This document shows, piece by piece, positions 42,801-50,061 of a stretch of 64,000 nucleotides of DNA. How positions within the stretch are numbered: position 1 is the stretch's first letter; the number at the start of each line of letters is the position of its first letter. Below the pieces are notes generated by a model. It saw only the letters and a program-made list of their open reading frames with translations, made no database searches and was not told where the DNA came from. The translations under genes and the position numbers were made by a program. Source of the DNA: Psococerastis gibbosa (taxonomy: Eukaryota > Arthropoda > Insecta > Psocodea > Psocidae); assembly GCA_963971405.1 (NCBI GenBank), contig OZ020491.1, forward strand, positions 10,534,855 through 10,598,854, given 5' to 3'.

Positions 42801-43365
42801 CGTGGTAACAGACATTCAAGACTTAGGCGGGGTTTCCATCGACCTCGCATTGCAGAATGCAAATGACATTGACGGAAATGTTTGTATTTCTTTTTATGGA
42901 AATCTATTAAAATGTTTGTAATTAACATATCCCACGACGCCATTTTTTAATTTTAGTTTGTTTGTGATTTTACTGTATGATCATTGATCAATTTTAACTA
43001 TGGCATAGAGTAAAACAAACATTTCCGTCAATGTCATTTGCATTCTGCAATGCGAGGTCGTTGGAAACCCCGCCTAAGTCTTGAATGTCTGTTACCACGT
43101 CACCGTATTTGTATTTAGCCCTAGCCGGTCGGTGGAATAAGCCCCTTAGTTACATCTAAAGACGCTTACCGCAGGTTGAGAATGGAGAAAAATGTGTAAA
43201 AGGCCAGGATGAAAAACAGGAATCCGAAGCCATATGTGTGGAGAATCAACACCCATCGGAGCTCCCGTTTGGCAATACTAGCGAAATCTTCGGGTTTGTG
43301 TCTTGTTTTTTCATCAATAGACCCAATGTGTTGGCTGCTATTGCTGACTTGATCATAGTCGGTAC
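30627..43365 (-). CDS. Seven-TM-like membrane protein resembling PRRT3/PRRT4 (11 exons, 5' end missing)
   Basis: Minus-strand exons in transcript order: 43170-43365, 41461-41569, 37684-37902, 36758-36905, 34891-35076, 34455-34699, 33900-34028, 32967-33160, 31848-32049, 31167-31365, 30627-30841. Phases match at all ten junctions and give about 680 residues. Five hydrophobic helices come early, then a polar loop of about 330 residues, then two more helices and a short basic tail, with the stop at 30627. Phrases such as LHTYGFGFLFFILAFYTFF, DLGYPGIISAFCLVQLAF and SPWPWLWFQTFCRALELA recall, from memory, the vertebrate proline-rich transmembrane proteins 3 and 4, whose biochemical role I do not know. 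No signal peptide or start was found; at least one more 5' exon is needed because the first exon starts with two bases of a split codon. Confidence 0.82.
31167..31365 (-). CDS. PRRT-like gene, exon with sixth helix
   Basis: Acceptor TTGTTGTAG, donor CTTATG|GTAAGT. Codes GGDMSLSVILNHIAYVNRAA and the hydrophobic VEWVLNVTYVTAMWGLMLCL. 66 codons plus one base. Confidence 0.85.
31453..31775. repeat. Fold-back repeat with three arms in an intron of the PRRT-like gene
   Basis: CAGGCTGATCATGGCGATT followed by AATACCGGGGTTT occurs at about 31458 and 31586 in plus orientation, and its complement (AATCGCCATGATCAGCCTG) at about 31735. The words AAACAAACAAATT and CCCTGGTATTAAAA recur between them. It looks like a MITE pair or a partial duplication. 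Confidence 0.65.
31848..32049 (-). CDS. PRRT-like gene, loop exon (basic/acidic, Ser-rich)
   Basis: Acceptor TTTTTTTACAG, donor GAATCGCAG|GTAAAT. Codes RDRDRLNVDTPNSRRSSGC, SNISDVGDGDDSDRSSRDRR and DDEPNVQDCLLPQESQ. Low complexity with many Arg/Asp/Ser, as expected for a cytoplasmic loop. Confidence 0.82.
32081..32748 (+). repeat. Three tandem copies of a 215-232 bp unit
   Basis: Copies start with ATTTACAGTG at 32081, 32313 and 32531. Each contains CGTAGAACGGATGCCAGAG, CAAGGAAGGAGATGGGTGGA, CTTGACGTGGATCTTGTGG and TATAGAGCCAAA. Copies 2 and 3 are more alike than either is to copy 1, which has an internal difference near 32105-32160. The array fills most of the intron between the exons at 31848 and 32967. 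No gene was recognised in it. Confidence 0.85.
32967..33160 (-). CDS. PRRT-like gene, loop exon (amphipathic helix, RS-rich end)
   Basis: Acceptor AATCCGCAG, donor AATAGCAG|GTAGGG. Codes LQADQAVVSDSAQKREDALN, EVINQIQQDLQEMNMERGG and then RKHTSLSRKSSGEGSSRRNS. The first half could form a coiled coil; RKSS and RRNS resemble basophilic kinase sites. Confidence 0.83.
33900..34028 (-). CDS. PRRT-like gene, loop exon (acceptor chosen to avoid a stop)
   Basis: Donor ATACAACAG|GTACAC. The open frame needs the acceptor CCAATGCAG at 34029, giving NWFENESYRGGLLGSSVRRG, DSLLPNITVSCPSDRSSIED, IQQ. A stronger-looking acceptor further out (TTTTGACAG, at 34064) would bring stops in all three frames. Confidence 0.7.
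34455..34699 (-). CDS. PRRT-like gene, proline-rich loop exon
   Basis: Acceptor CATCAGTTGCAG, donor GACTAAG|GTAACA. The frame consistent with both neighbours codes SSGDERSPGPFGRASSLQNS, KPKLSLQAQVSSEELPPPSP, RSPGRNDVFGFPAKNFPKPA and GILKGTESFVTTK. The longest open frame on this strand here is a different one and does not fit the splice phases. Confidence 0.78.
34891..35076 (-). CDS. PRRT-like gene, loop exon after the fifth helix
   Basis: Acceptor TTGTTTTAG, donor GAAGAAG|GTAGGT. Codes IMQLAMLAPYNNLAGSVTAA, LLPTLCAPKIHQQDMATSSL and on to SESIPILEEG. The first residues are fairly hydrophobic and may be membrane-associated. Confidence 0.83.
35164..35320 (-). mobile_element. tRNA-derived SINE, family B, copy 3
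   Basis: Best family B copy. On the minus strand: head TGTGGTCCAGCGGTTAAGAC, GGTTAGGCGAAGATCG, B box GTGGGTTCGAATCCCGCC, AAGCCCAG, and a tail that ends in GAAGGTTACCTCTTCAACC. It lies in the intron between the exons at 34891 and 36758. Confidence 0.7.
35841..36738 (+). repeat. Dispersed repeat LR1, copy 3
   Basis: Same direction and ends as 4810-5679 (TTGCTTTCCAATTTATACG ... ATAAATTGGAAAGCATGTTC). TGTCTGTC repeats at about 35993-36020, and a C-rich tract near 36594-36618 preceded by GACGTCAGGTGGACAACC. It lies in an intron of the PRRT-like gene, about 20 bp from the donor of the exon at 36758. Confidence 0.65.
36758..36905 (-). CDS. PRRT-like gene, fifth helix exon
   Basis: Acceptor TCTGTTCCAG, donor CATAAAG|GTAGGC. 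Codes LAKVIVQYVFLTWGVVLCSN, FLYSGYKVMLLIRNIPGGFH and RDLPDPNHKG. One hydrophobic helix followed by a positively charged exit. Confidence 0.86.
37420..37560 (+). mobile_element. LINE 3'-region fragment
   Basis: Codes GPNYLRSHLQRIGI, parallel to the HDYLQAHLHRIGL block at 1206-1469, then breaks at a poly-C tract (37500-37515). Antisense to, and just downstream of, a PRRT-like exon. Confidence 0.5.
37684..37902 (-). CDS. PRRT-like gene, third and fourth helix exon
   Basis: Acceptor CTGACATTACAG, donor ATTTTG|GTAAGT. Codes TLPRVFGEILWDLGYPGII, SAFCLVQLAFLQLTQLKLGA, EGLRRKALLTLIITGHFSFT and IAMDVAVAFQEHIL. Two helices joined by a short basic turn. Exactly 73 codons. Confidence 0.87.
37975..38200 (+). 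mobile_element. LINE C-terminal zinc-knuckle fragment
   Basis: Codes RRNNTLCSCGQRQDVDHLFQ, CSLCPAQRTKYELWEANSAA and YNFTRFW. The CxCG...DVDHLxxC pattern is typical of non-LTR retrotransposon tails. A stop follows at 38201. Confidence 0.6.
38684..38696. repeat. Left target-site duplication of the Penelope insertion
   Basis: GTAGGCTACTTAA, identical to 41434-41446 in the same orientation. Confidence 0.75.
38697..39870 (-). mobile_element. Penelope-like element, minus-strand arm (RT end plus GIY-YIG)
   Basis: 5'-truncated Penelope-like retroelement. The frame from the RT catalytic block KLWKRYVDDIFAIF near the gap continues through NSLNFLDLTITR and YTCPPNLSKLL to the GIY-YIG endonuclease block SGVYKLSCKDCDASYIGQCG and NFRDRLNEHRRAI, with its stop near 38890. 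A non-coding 3' end with ACCGGTTTCGG follows. This arm also has about 45 bp of extra tail next to the target-site duplication. It lies within an intron of the PRRT-like gene, on the gene's strand. Confidence 0.85.
38798..38829 (-). ncRNA. Hammerhead-ribozyme-like core in the left Penelope arm
   Basis: Minus strand reads CTGATGA (38826-38820), stem-loop TGGTATTTTACC, GAAAC, then CCGGTC with the expected cleavage site after the C at 38798. Same sequence as the right arm. Confidence 0.6.
39598..40343. other. Assembly gap flanked by a 273-bp direct repeat
   Basis: N run 39871-40070. Positions 39598-39870 and 40071-40343 appear identical in the same direction, both ending CATCGACGAT. The simplest reading is that the same sequence was written twice on either side of a 200-N spacer and that no gap exists. 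Confidence 0.75.
40336..41433 (+). mobile_element. Penelope-like element, plus-strand arm
   Basis: Inverted copy of 38697-39870. The open frame (recorded from 40272 to 41285) gives, from VDDIFAIFRGSRRQLDSFA onward, the C-terminal RT segment and a GIY-YIG endonuclease (GVY...YIG, then R and E at the expected spacing). Penelope-type elements use such an RT and endonuclease to insert copies. It is truncated exactly at the VDD of the RT motif, so it is not autonomous. The 23-bp spacer 40313-40335 belongs to the minus-strand copy. Stop at 41283-41285, then a 3' region with the hammerhead-like core. Protein identity with the other arm looks complete. Confidence 0.87.
41349..41377 (+). ncRNA. Hammerhead-ribozyme-like core in the right Penelope arm
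   Basis: CTGATGA (41349-41355), stem II GGTA-TTT-TACC after one extra T, GAAAC (41368-41372), short stem III ACC/GGT, then C41377 as the predicted cleavage position. ATGT before the core pairs with ACGT after it as a short stem I. Penelope-like elements of other animals are known to carry hammerhead motifs with very short stem III. Confidence 0.65.
41434..41446. repeat. Right target-site duplication of the Penelope insertion
   Basis: GTAGGCTACTTAA, the same 13 bp as 38684-38696. Confidence 0.75.
41461..41569 (-). CDS. PRRT-like gene, second helix exon
   Basis: Acceptor TTTGTTTCAG, donor AAAGAG|GTATGT. Codes SFISSRPFMSTINGFLCLLG, ASRSACLFIDPYNFKE after the split arginine. The Penelope insertion ends 15 bp from its donor. 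Confidence 0.85.
41708..41862 (+). repeat. Dispersed repeat RC, copy 3
   Basis: AAGGTTAAATCGAGTAC, AATTTAATGAGTGTATCC, GTCGAGTTACGACACGTCTC, CACGCTACCACCTTGCCACC. It lacks about 15 bp near the start relative to 29543-29709. Confidence 0.6.
41994..42740 (-). repeat. Dispersed repeat LR1, copy 4, split by a SINE
   Basis: Minus-strand LR1 pieces before 42096 (GGTTACTCAATTTAGCACC) and after 42293 (CAAACTTTCAAAGGGCAAG, then TTCATCAAAATCCATCC, then CTTTCCTTATAGACC). A family A SINE sits in the middle, so the SINE is the younger insertion. Confidence 0.6.
42096..42293 (+). mobile_element. tRNA-derived SINE, family A, copy 8
   Basis: Near full length: GTAGAGTAGTGGTACGGAC, GACTTTCACCCGAAAGG, GGTTGTTGGTTCGAGTCC, GGGCATGTAAAGCAGGCGG, AGTGTAAGAGAGGGCTTTA, GCTAGGTTGGCTTAGTAA. 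Confidence 0.8.
42752..43148. mobile_element. TTA-flanked MITE family, 397 bp
   Basis: Left TAAGGCGCATATTCCACCGA, right TCGGTGGAATAAGCCCCTTA. Inside: CTAGCCCTAGCCGGTC-type ends, GCATTGCAGAATGCAAATG and its complement, and the core TTTAACTATGGCATAGAG. It ends 22 bp from the donor side of a PRRT-like exon. Confidence 0.65.
43170..43365 (-). CDS. PRRT-like gene, first helix exon (first exon found)
   Basis: Acceptor GTGACTTCCCAG, donor AACCTGCG|GTAAGC. Codes TDYDQVSNSSQHIGSIDEK, TRHKPEDFASIAKRELRWV, LILHTYGFGFLFFILAFYTF and FSILNL. An N-glycosylation sequon (NSS) precedes the helix, consistent with an extracellular N-terminus. It begins with two bases of a split codon, so the start lies upstream. 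Confidence 0.84.
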
Positions 43366-44464
43366 CTGGGAAGTCACAAAATCATTTGTATTATGTTTAG
43401 ACACATAGCCTACGCAAATTTTCGTCTATCTACTACCCTCATACTTCTTATTTTTATGTCAAATCCTTTTCATTTTATGCCCCACTGTGGCATAACTTAA
43501 TAGATCTATGTAAAGTATGAATGTTTAATTTAATACAAAGGCTTTGAACAATTTAGAAAGTTCAAAATAGCTGAGCTTCTGAGTAATGACTTATGGTTAA
43601 ATTCCGAATCAGTACCTCTTCGTGGTGAAAATGAAAGCGCGTTGTGGCGATTGAACAGATAGGGGACCGAGTTTGAGCTGGGATAAACGAAAAATAGACT
43701 TTTCTGTCCAGGATACTCCTATGTCCTGGGGTTGGCAAACTGGCCCCGAACGCGGAGGATCTAAATGAAGAGTCAACGGCATAAGGGTGCAGAAGGCAAC
43801 AAGAAACCACTGCATTACAATTCCCTAGTATAGTCATTGTGACTACAACTGCCATGATGATCGCCAATCTTCGATAGAAGAGACATTAGGAGAAGAAGAG
43901 GAAACTTATGGGGCAATTAAGCCTATTACCTACTTAGTCTGAGAATACGTTTTACAACAAAATTGGTTTATAGCCTACGTAATGTAGATTGATTAAAAAA
44001 ACAGAAAATAAACGCAAAATAAAGAATCCAAACGTCCTTCAAAACAGCCCTCAGACAATACCTTACCTAGATAACAATAGTGATTAAATCCAGGGCTGCA
44101 ATGATAAATATCATTAATTAATTAACAATATACTAACCACTGTCATAAAAGTTAAGCAATAAAAATTAAATTCTTACCGTTAAAATATTCCAAAACAGTA
44201 TCATTAGAAGCTAAAGACAGATTAGTAGAAGTGAGGATGGAGAACATTTTCTCCACAAAATTTCCAGCACCTCATCCGTCAGCCATGCTGGAGGAAAGCT
44301 CTGCTGGAAAATTAACTAACAAAACATGCTATGTCCATTACAGCTGAAAAAATGAGGTACGTTGCAGCAACAAGGCGTTTTGATTGCTGTTAATGCCTTT
44401 TTGCTGGTGTTTCGTCGGCAATGCGAAAATTGCAGTTGTAGCAAAGCTTAAAAATACACATACT
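43366..44464. other. Upstream of the PRRT-like exons, nothing coding recognised
   Basis: Must contain the next intron and perhaps unrecognised 5' exons. A LINE 3'-end remnant (GCCATGATGATCGCCAATC then TCTTCGATAGAAG) lies at about 43850-43900, as also near 4335-4385. Confidence 0.35.
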
Positions 44465-44628
44465 CAAGGCCGTAGCCAGGGGGGGTTCATGGGGGGTCCC
44501 CCCCCGAAATGGAATAGCTTGACACTAGATAGAATCGGATTTTGAGGAAAAATAAAAACTACTATGTAATATCTAATAAAATTTCTGAATCCCCCCCCCC
44601 CCGAAAAAATAACCTGGCTACGGCCTTG
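44465..44628. mobile_element. Short G/C-run MITE, 164 bp
   Basis: Ends CAAGGCCGTAGCCAGG and CCTGGCTACGGCCTTG are inverted repeats of 16 bp. Poly-G and poly-C tracts sit just inside both ends (GGGGGG near 44480, twelve C near 44591). Confidence 0.75.
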
Positions 44629-44874
44629 CACCTACTATACTATATCATACCTATATTATACCTATATATTAGGCTAGTTTAGAGGAAATAATTCGTTCAT
44701 GTGGCTTCAATTTCTGGTATTTTTTTCGTTTTTTCTTGATATTGTCGACACTAGGTACGGTACCTAGGCCTACACAAGTTATAAAATTGAATTAATTCAG
44801 CCCAGAGATTCCCAACAAAACTTTTACAATACTATGAATACTCCTTGGCGCTACGGCCCCTGAAGAGCCTCGGC

Positions 44875-45140
44875 CTTCTCTGCCACATCGCGCCAGCCTG
44901 CGCGGTCCTGCACTCTCCTTCACCAGTCATCGACGCTAAGGGTCGCCAGATCCACCTTGACGTCGTCCAGCCATCACATCCGTGGTCATCCCACTCGTCT
45001 TCTCCCTTGGGGCACCTTGTGTAAGGCTGCTCTTGTTGCCCTATTGTCTGCAATTCGTTCCACGTGCCCTAGCCACCTGATGCGGACTCTCTTGATTTCG
45101 GCTACTATCGTAGGTTGTTGGTATATTGCGTAGAGCTCAT
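44875..45140 (-). mobile_element. LINE C-terminus fragment, copy 2
   Basis: Minus-strand relic of a non-LTR polyprotein end, with a frameshifted PRG/GED-W-DD region. Shares long blocks with 27509-27760. Confidence 0.5.
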
Positions 45141-45429
45141 CAAAAACCCTTTCCAGTGGCCCTACTAATTCCTAAACCTGAAGTTAAAAATGGTCTCGTT
45201 CCCTACCTTGAATTTTGACGATTGAACTCCTGGGGATAATTTCAAGTGATTCTATGCCATATGATAGTATATTAACCGCAGTTCATTATAGTAGACAACT
45301 ATTCCCCGCATTTTAACTTGTAGATGGATGACAATACAGCCAAGATTTACCCAAAGCAATGAACAACTTTTAATCGTCAGAATAATTACCAATTTTTACT
45401 CGTAGCATTATGTTTATTTTATGCCTGAC

Positions 45430-45690
45430 CCGCGTGGTTAAGACCCTGCTATAAAAGGGCCCTTAGATTAAAGAGATCGACAACGTCCTTGTTATAACCG
45501 AAATCAACAAAAATCTGGGCTTGGCCTGATTTGAACCCACGATCTATGTACATAGTATGATTGTATTATATTGATTGATTGATGTTTTGCAGGGGCATTG
45601 TAGTTACCTAACAAGATGCCCCGGCAAGGCATAAATCGTGGGTTCGTCAAGATGTTTGTTTATTCTTTAATTTCGGTTAGAATGATGATC
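45430..45690. mobile_element. tRNA-derived SINE family B fragments
   Basis: GCGTGGTTAAGACC and TTATAACCGAAATCAACA near 45430-45510, TTTGAACCCACGATC (reverse) near 45531, and GATGCCCCGGCAAGGC then AATCGTGGGTTCG (forward) near 45617-45649. At least two broken copies. Confidence 0.45.
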
Positions 45691-46029
45691 GGAGCCAGTA
45701 TACTCCATAAATAGAATCGTCTGAAAACGTCTAAAGTCCCAAAGCACGAGATAATTTCAATCGCTCTCCAGATGGTTGGAGTCAGTATTTCTTTGTTCCT
45801 ATACTGCGAGCTCAGGGTATCCAATTTCCGCAGATACTGGAGTAAATAATTGGATACAGATGGGTCTCCCTGGAGAATGGATATGGAGTTGAAAGGTTAA
45901 GGGTTTGATGTGCTATTGATTGGCGCGTCAATGCTGCGCGTGGGGTATTGCATGCGACACCTGTTAGGTACACGCCACGTGTGTTCCCAAAATTTGAAAG
46001 CTGCTGTGGATTCGGAGCCTGCAGCGGTA

Positions 46030-46710
46030 CCCCTCAAATATTTCAAAAATCCCTATGGTCGATCAGGTGTAGGGAGATTCCACAGACCCTGCTTGTCCTC
46101 TACGCCACCTACGTTATGTAATAAAAAATAGAAAAATACTTCATTATTTTCCCAACCACAACATCAACACACAAATCACTCTTGAGTTCCAAATTTCGAA
46201 CCACAATGACCACTATGAAATTTTACTTATCAATTTATTTTCCCATTGACTGGACGCCATCTTAAAATGGTTGATTTGCCGTAAAAAGTGCTGATCACCA
46301 TTATCGTAGATAATAATACGGGCTTTCGGTCAGATTTTAATTCATTCCTCTGCGACCAATGTAAACTGAGATATGAATTATATAAGGTTTCAATCGGCCG
46401 CCATCTTGTAACTAAACAGTGGATCTAGCTGGTTAACGAACTCGATCAAGACATTTGTATGATCAATTTTTGTGCCAAGTTTCAACAAAATCGGATAATA
46501 TTTACGGAAGTTAGTGTTTCCTAAAATCTATATACTGTACTGTATATTGTACTAGTGCATACAGTATATTGTACATTCATGCATACACCAATATAATATA
46601 TGTATGTAACATTTTGAACGGAGGGTGGTTTTAGACTCAGGGGGTCATAAAATGAAAAGTTGTGAAGAAATTTTCCGGAAGTCGAACATTGGTCGCCATC
46701 TCAACAGGTA
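46030..46710 (+). repeat. Dispersed repeat RF, copy 1
   Basis: Shares with 55260-55985: CGATCAGGTGTA...GGGATTCCA, CCACAACATCAACACACAAA, GGCGGATCTAGCTGG-like words, AACGAACTCGATCAAGAC, TTTTGAACGGAGGGTGG and the end TTTTCCGGAAGTCGAACATT. No coding content. Confidence 0.6.
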
Positions 46711-46760
46711 GATGAACCTACCTAAAAAAAATGAAAGGAAAGACATGAGAATGTATATTT

Positions 46761-46964
46761 ATGACTAGCCGACTATTATTTTCTGTAAAACGAATGGATA
46801 ACAGCTGGTGCTCGAGGAAACGGCTGGAGGAAGTAATAGAGGAAACACGAAGAAGAGGAAGACCAAGGAAGAGAAACAAGAACAAGATTGAGGATGATCC
46901 CAGTAGAGTGGGGCCAGTACCATCAAAGGAAGTGCCGTATAATCTGAAGTGGAGAGAGTGAAGG
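46761..46964 (+). mobile_element. LINE tail fragment
   Basis: Codes RRRGRPRKRNKNKIEDDPSR then VGPVPSKEVPYNLKWRE and a stop. The GRPRKR-type motif and W-R-E end resemble non-LTR tails; a relative is at 19755-19990. Confidence 0.4.
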
Positions 46965-47054
46965 AGGCTCACATATCACACCCGGGCAACTGGAGTTGTA
47001 AATGGATAATGATCATTATATTATTATTTTCTGTGAAGCTTGGTATTTAATTCT

Positions 47055-47155
47055 TAGACAACGCCCGGATAGGCGTTGATTATGGGTTCAAACCCCGCCA
47101 AGTTCAGTTTTTCTAAATCATCTAATTTCGGTTATAAAGAGGATGTTCTTCCTCC
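47055..47155 (+). mobile_element. tRNA-derived SINE, family B, copy 4 (partial)
   Basis: ACAACGCCCGGATAGGCG, GGGTTCAAACCCCGCCAAG, TTCAGTTTTTCTAAATCATC, ATTTCGGTTATAAAGAGG. Confidence 0.6.
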
Positions 47156-47904
47156 GATTATTACTGCAGAAGGCGATACTTCGTTCCTCATCACATGGCC
47201 AAAGTATATTAGTGTTGTAACTCTGTAATATCAGATAACTTAAAACCGTTGCGAACAGACAACACTATGTTCGGATTTGTTGAGACAAGGTTTGCTCTGG
47301 TGGCAATGTAGTGTCGTCGCAGCTTTAGATAGATTGAAAGTATTTTATTTTATTTAAAGTTTTAATAGTATAACTATATGATTCTAATAATTTTTTAATA
47401 GTTTTATTTTATGTTATTAAAGAATTCTTATCATGAGTTTTACAGGAATATATTTCGGTAAGTAGTCCTACCTAGAAGTAGATGTGCCAATGCCGTAATG
47501 CCGTACCACCGACACCCCCCCCCCCCATAGGTGACAAAGCGCAGTAAAATTAAATATGCTTCTCATCTTCGTCCCCATTCCAAGGCCTTACCAAGGAGCG
47601 GGGGTCAACTGAACAGCCAGGGTCCCCTTTTTGCAGGGTACAACATGTGTATATGTTACTTACAATTAGACGTTGGATACATAGGTTATGATTTTACTAC
47701 ATTTCATACGAGTATTGTTCAACCGACTGAATTCCCCCCCCCCCCCCTAAGATTTCTTGGGTACGACCTTGTCGGCCCCTTCCTATAAAACTGATGGCAT
47801 GTGTGCACGAAAGCTAATTTTATCCAACACTAAAAATGTGCAAATTTTAGTTGACCAAAACTTTTTAGGTAGGTAGGTAGACACAGATAACAATTCTTCT
47901 TTAA

Positions 47905-48118
47905 ATGCCTCTTCTACAGAAGATTGGCGATCATCATGGCAATTTGTATCTTTGAGACTGCTGCTCTGAAAGTCTTGCTCTTGCCAAACGACTGCCTCAG
48001 GTTTTTAACCAGGATGTTCTTCTTCTGCCGGGAGCCCTCAGTCCTTCTTCCCTTACGGATTATTACATGCAGAAGACGATACTTTTCGTTCATCATCACA
48101 TGGCCGAAGTATTCTTTT
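47905..48118 (-). mobile_element. LINE C-terminal fragment
   Basis: Minus strand codes YFGHVMMNEKYRLLHVIIRK, GRRTEGSRQKKNILVKNLRQ and FRAAVSKIQIAMMIANLL. This is a common arthropod LINE ending (GHVxRxxKYxLL ... FRAAVxKxxIAMMIAN). 3' ends of the same family occur near 4335 and 43850. Confidence 0.65.
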
Positions 48119-48186
48119 TTCGGTTTCTTATAACCGTCAGCTATTTTTAACTTTTCTTCAACTTCAACAATTCAACTTTGGATACG

Positions 48187-48410
48187 ATTACGTCAATTGA
48201 TCCTTGTGAGAGTTTCCTTGGTGACTTCGTGGAACTTGGAGAACATCATGAGTAGACGAAGAAGAACGCAATGATCCACAGTAAAATACTTTAATAGTGA
48301 CCGGTTTCGGATAAGAGTCTGATGATGGATTTTATCCGAAACCGGTCACTATTAAAGTATTTTACTGTGGATCATTGCGTTCTTCTTCCTCTACTTATTA
48401 CGTCAATTGA
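48187..48410. mobile_element. Inverted pair of Penelope-like termini with 14-bp target-site duplication
   Basis: ATTACGTCAATTGA at 48187-48200 and 48397-48410 flanks an element (48201-48396) whose two halves are inverted: GATCCACAGTAAAATACTTT ... AAAGTATTTTACTGTGGATC, each with ACCGGTTTCGG or its complement. The left half has about 50 bp of extra tail (GTGACTTCGTGGAACTTGG), as in the larger insertion at 38697. No RT or endonuclease sequence remains. Confidence 0.75.
48319..48347 (+). ncRNA. Hammerhead-ribozyme-like core at the second Penelope locus
   Basis: CTGATGA (48319-48325), one extra T, stem II GGAT-TTT-ATCC, GAAAC (48338-48342), ACC/GGT stem III, predicted cleavage after C48347. AGT before and ACT after can pair as stem I. 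Two of four stem II pairs differ from the copy at 41349 with base pairing kept. Confidence 0.65.
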
Positions 48411-49424
48411 AACCCAAAACCAATCATTCCAAGAAACTTATCATACACAGTCCATCTGTGTAAAAAAATCAGCAACTACACCTCATATGGTGACGCATTT
48501 AGTGGTCTCCTGTCTAATTAGACGCCCTAAACGCACAAAGCGGCGTACAACCATTGCAAGAGCTCCCTGAACTTCAAACGAATAACATTTTCAAAAAACT
48601 CCCCCAATCAATGAAAGACTGCGACACATAGTAAAATATAAAAAAAATCGGAATACATTTTGAGCATTCTTTAAAAACGATAATTTAGCTAGTAGTCATT
48701 GTTAGAATTAAAAATAAATTTAAGCCATCGTCAACATGACAATAGTAGAGTGGTATATACGCTCAGTTTATCAACGCTGCCGGAAGCTTGTCTATCGGCG
48801 GGTATCGGAGCATACAGTACTGGGAGCCCCGTGCATTCTACTGTTTCACGCCATAGCCCGCAGAACAAGGCTTCATAGGTACGATTATTATGTGATTTCA
48901 ACTGAATTGTCCATATTGGATTACCGAAGGAATAACGGTAAGCTTCTTTTTTTCGACTACTTTTGCATTTTTTCAATACATGAAAATTTGTAGTACAAAA
49001 TAAGTTGGTAAAAGCTCTGAGCAATGACTCCCCGTATATTCCCACTCATAAGGACTGGGTGATAGTAGAAAATAAGACCTTTGGACAATTATTTCCCATA
49101 TATGGTTGGAGCTAGCCTCAAACTCTGGTTTTTGAACTGAACTGATTGTATTTTCCATCGTGTAAAATTAAAAAAAAATCATTATTGTCCTGGCAATGGG
49201 GTAAGCTATATACCATTCCCTCATACACCTCACTGAGATAGATATTGTAAGTATTTAGAACTGTATTTTCTGGACGCTTAATACAGCCCATCTGTAGGCT
49301 TACAGTATAAGCCAGGTTCACAAGCAATTGAATTCCCAGAAATTTTACTGGTAAACCCTTCTTTAGGTTTCTTTACATTATATACCTGTACAGTTGGGGG
49401 TTTTAAGAATCTGTCCGTAACCTT
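48411..49424. other. Intergenic, nothing recognised
   Basis: Several short open frames (for example 48736-48993) with no domain that I can identify. No repeat family matched. Confidence 0.4.
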
Positions 49425-49885
49425 TAGTCTTCTTCTCGAGTTGCAATCTATGGATTGGTTTGCAGCGAACGCTGCATTATTCTCCTCTACTCTTGGCTGT
49501 TTTGTGCGGTCCTTTTCAGTCCTTTATAGGTGTCGCACCCTAGGTCCTTCATGACATCCTCTAGGTAATCCTTCCTCTGACACCCTATTCAGTTAGTGCC
49601 TTCAATCATATCCTCAATGATCTTCTTGGGGAGTCCTTCGTGTCTCAGAATAGGCCCCATCCATTTGTCCCTTCTTGTTGAAATGGTGGCCATAATAGCT
49701 CTTTTATGGAGCACTTCTTCGTTGGCTATGTGGTCTCTCCATGGGATTTTCAAAATTCTTTAGTAGCACCACAAATCAAAGACTTCCAGTTTTTTTTTTG
49801 TCATGTTCGTAAATGCACCATGTTTCACTTCCGTAAAAGAGCACACTCCACACTAGAGTTTTGAGATGTCTTTTCCTTACGTGTA
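49425..49885 (-). mobile_element. LINE reverse-transcriptase C-terminal fragment
   Basis: Minus strand, with small interruptions: TLVWSVLFYGSETW, then KKLEVFDLWCYKRILKIPWR, DHIANEEVLHKRAIMATI, RRDKWMGPILRHEGLPKKI, then a W-rich end. The YGSETW ... CYKRILKIPW block is the thumb/C-terminus of RTE/CR1-like elements. Broken frame and no catalytic motif. Confidence 0.65.
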
Positions 49886-50061
49886 GTCGATGTTGTCAGA
49901 TTCGAATATCTGTGACTTTAAGTTAAAAGCTAATCTGGCTAAGTGTATTCGGCTAGAAATTTCCTATAGTATATAGTACAACGTCATAGATGTTCAGTAC
50001 TGGCTAGGTCCTAGTTTCATTAGGGAAAGGAAAACATGAAAAATTGAACGGACATTTTGAA

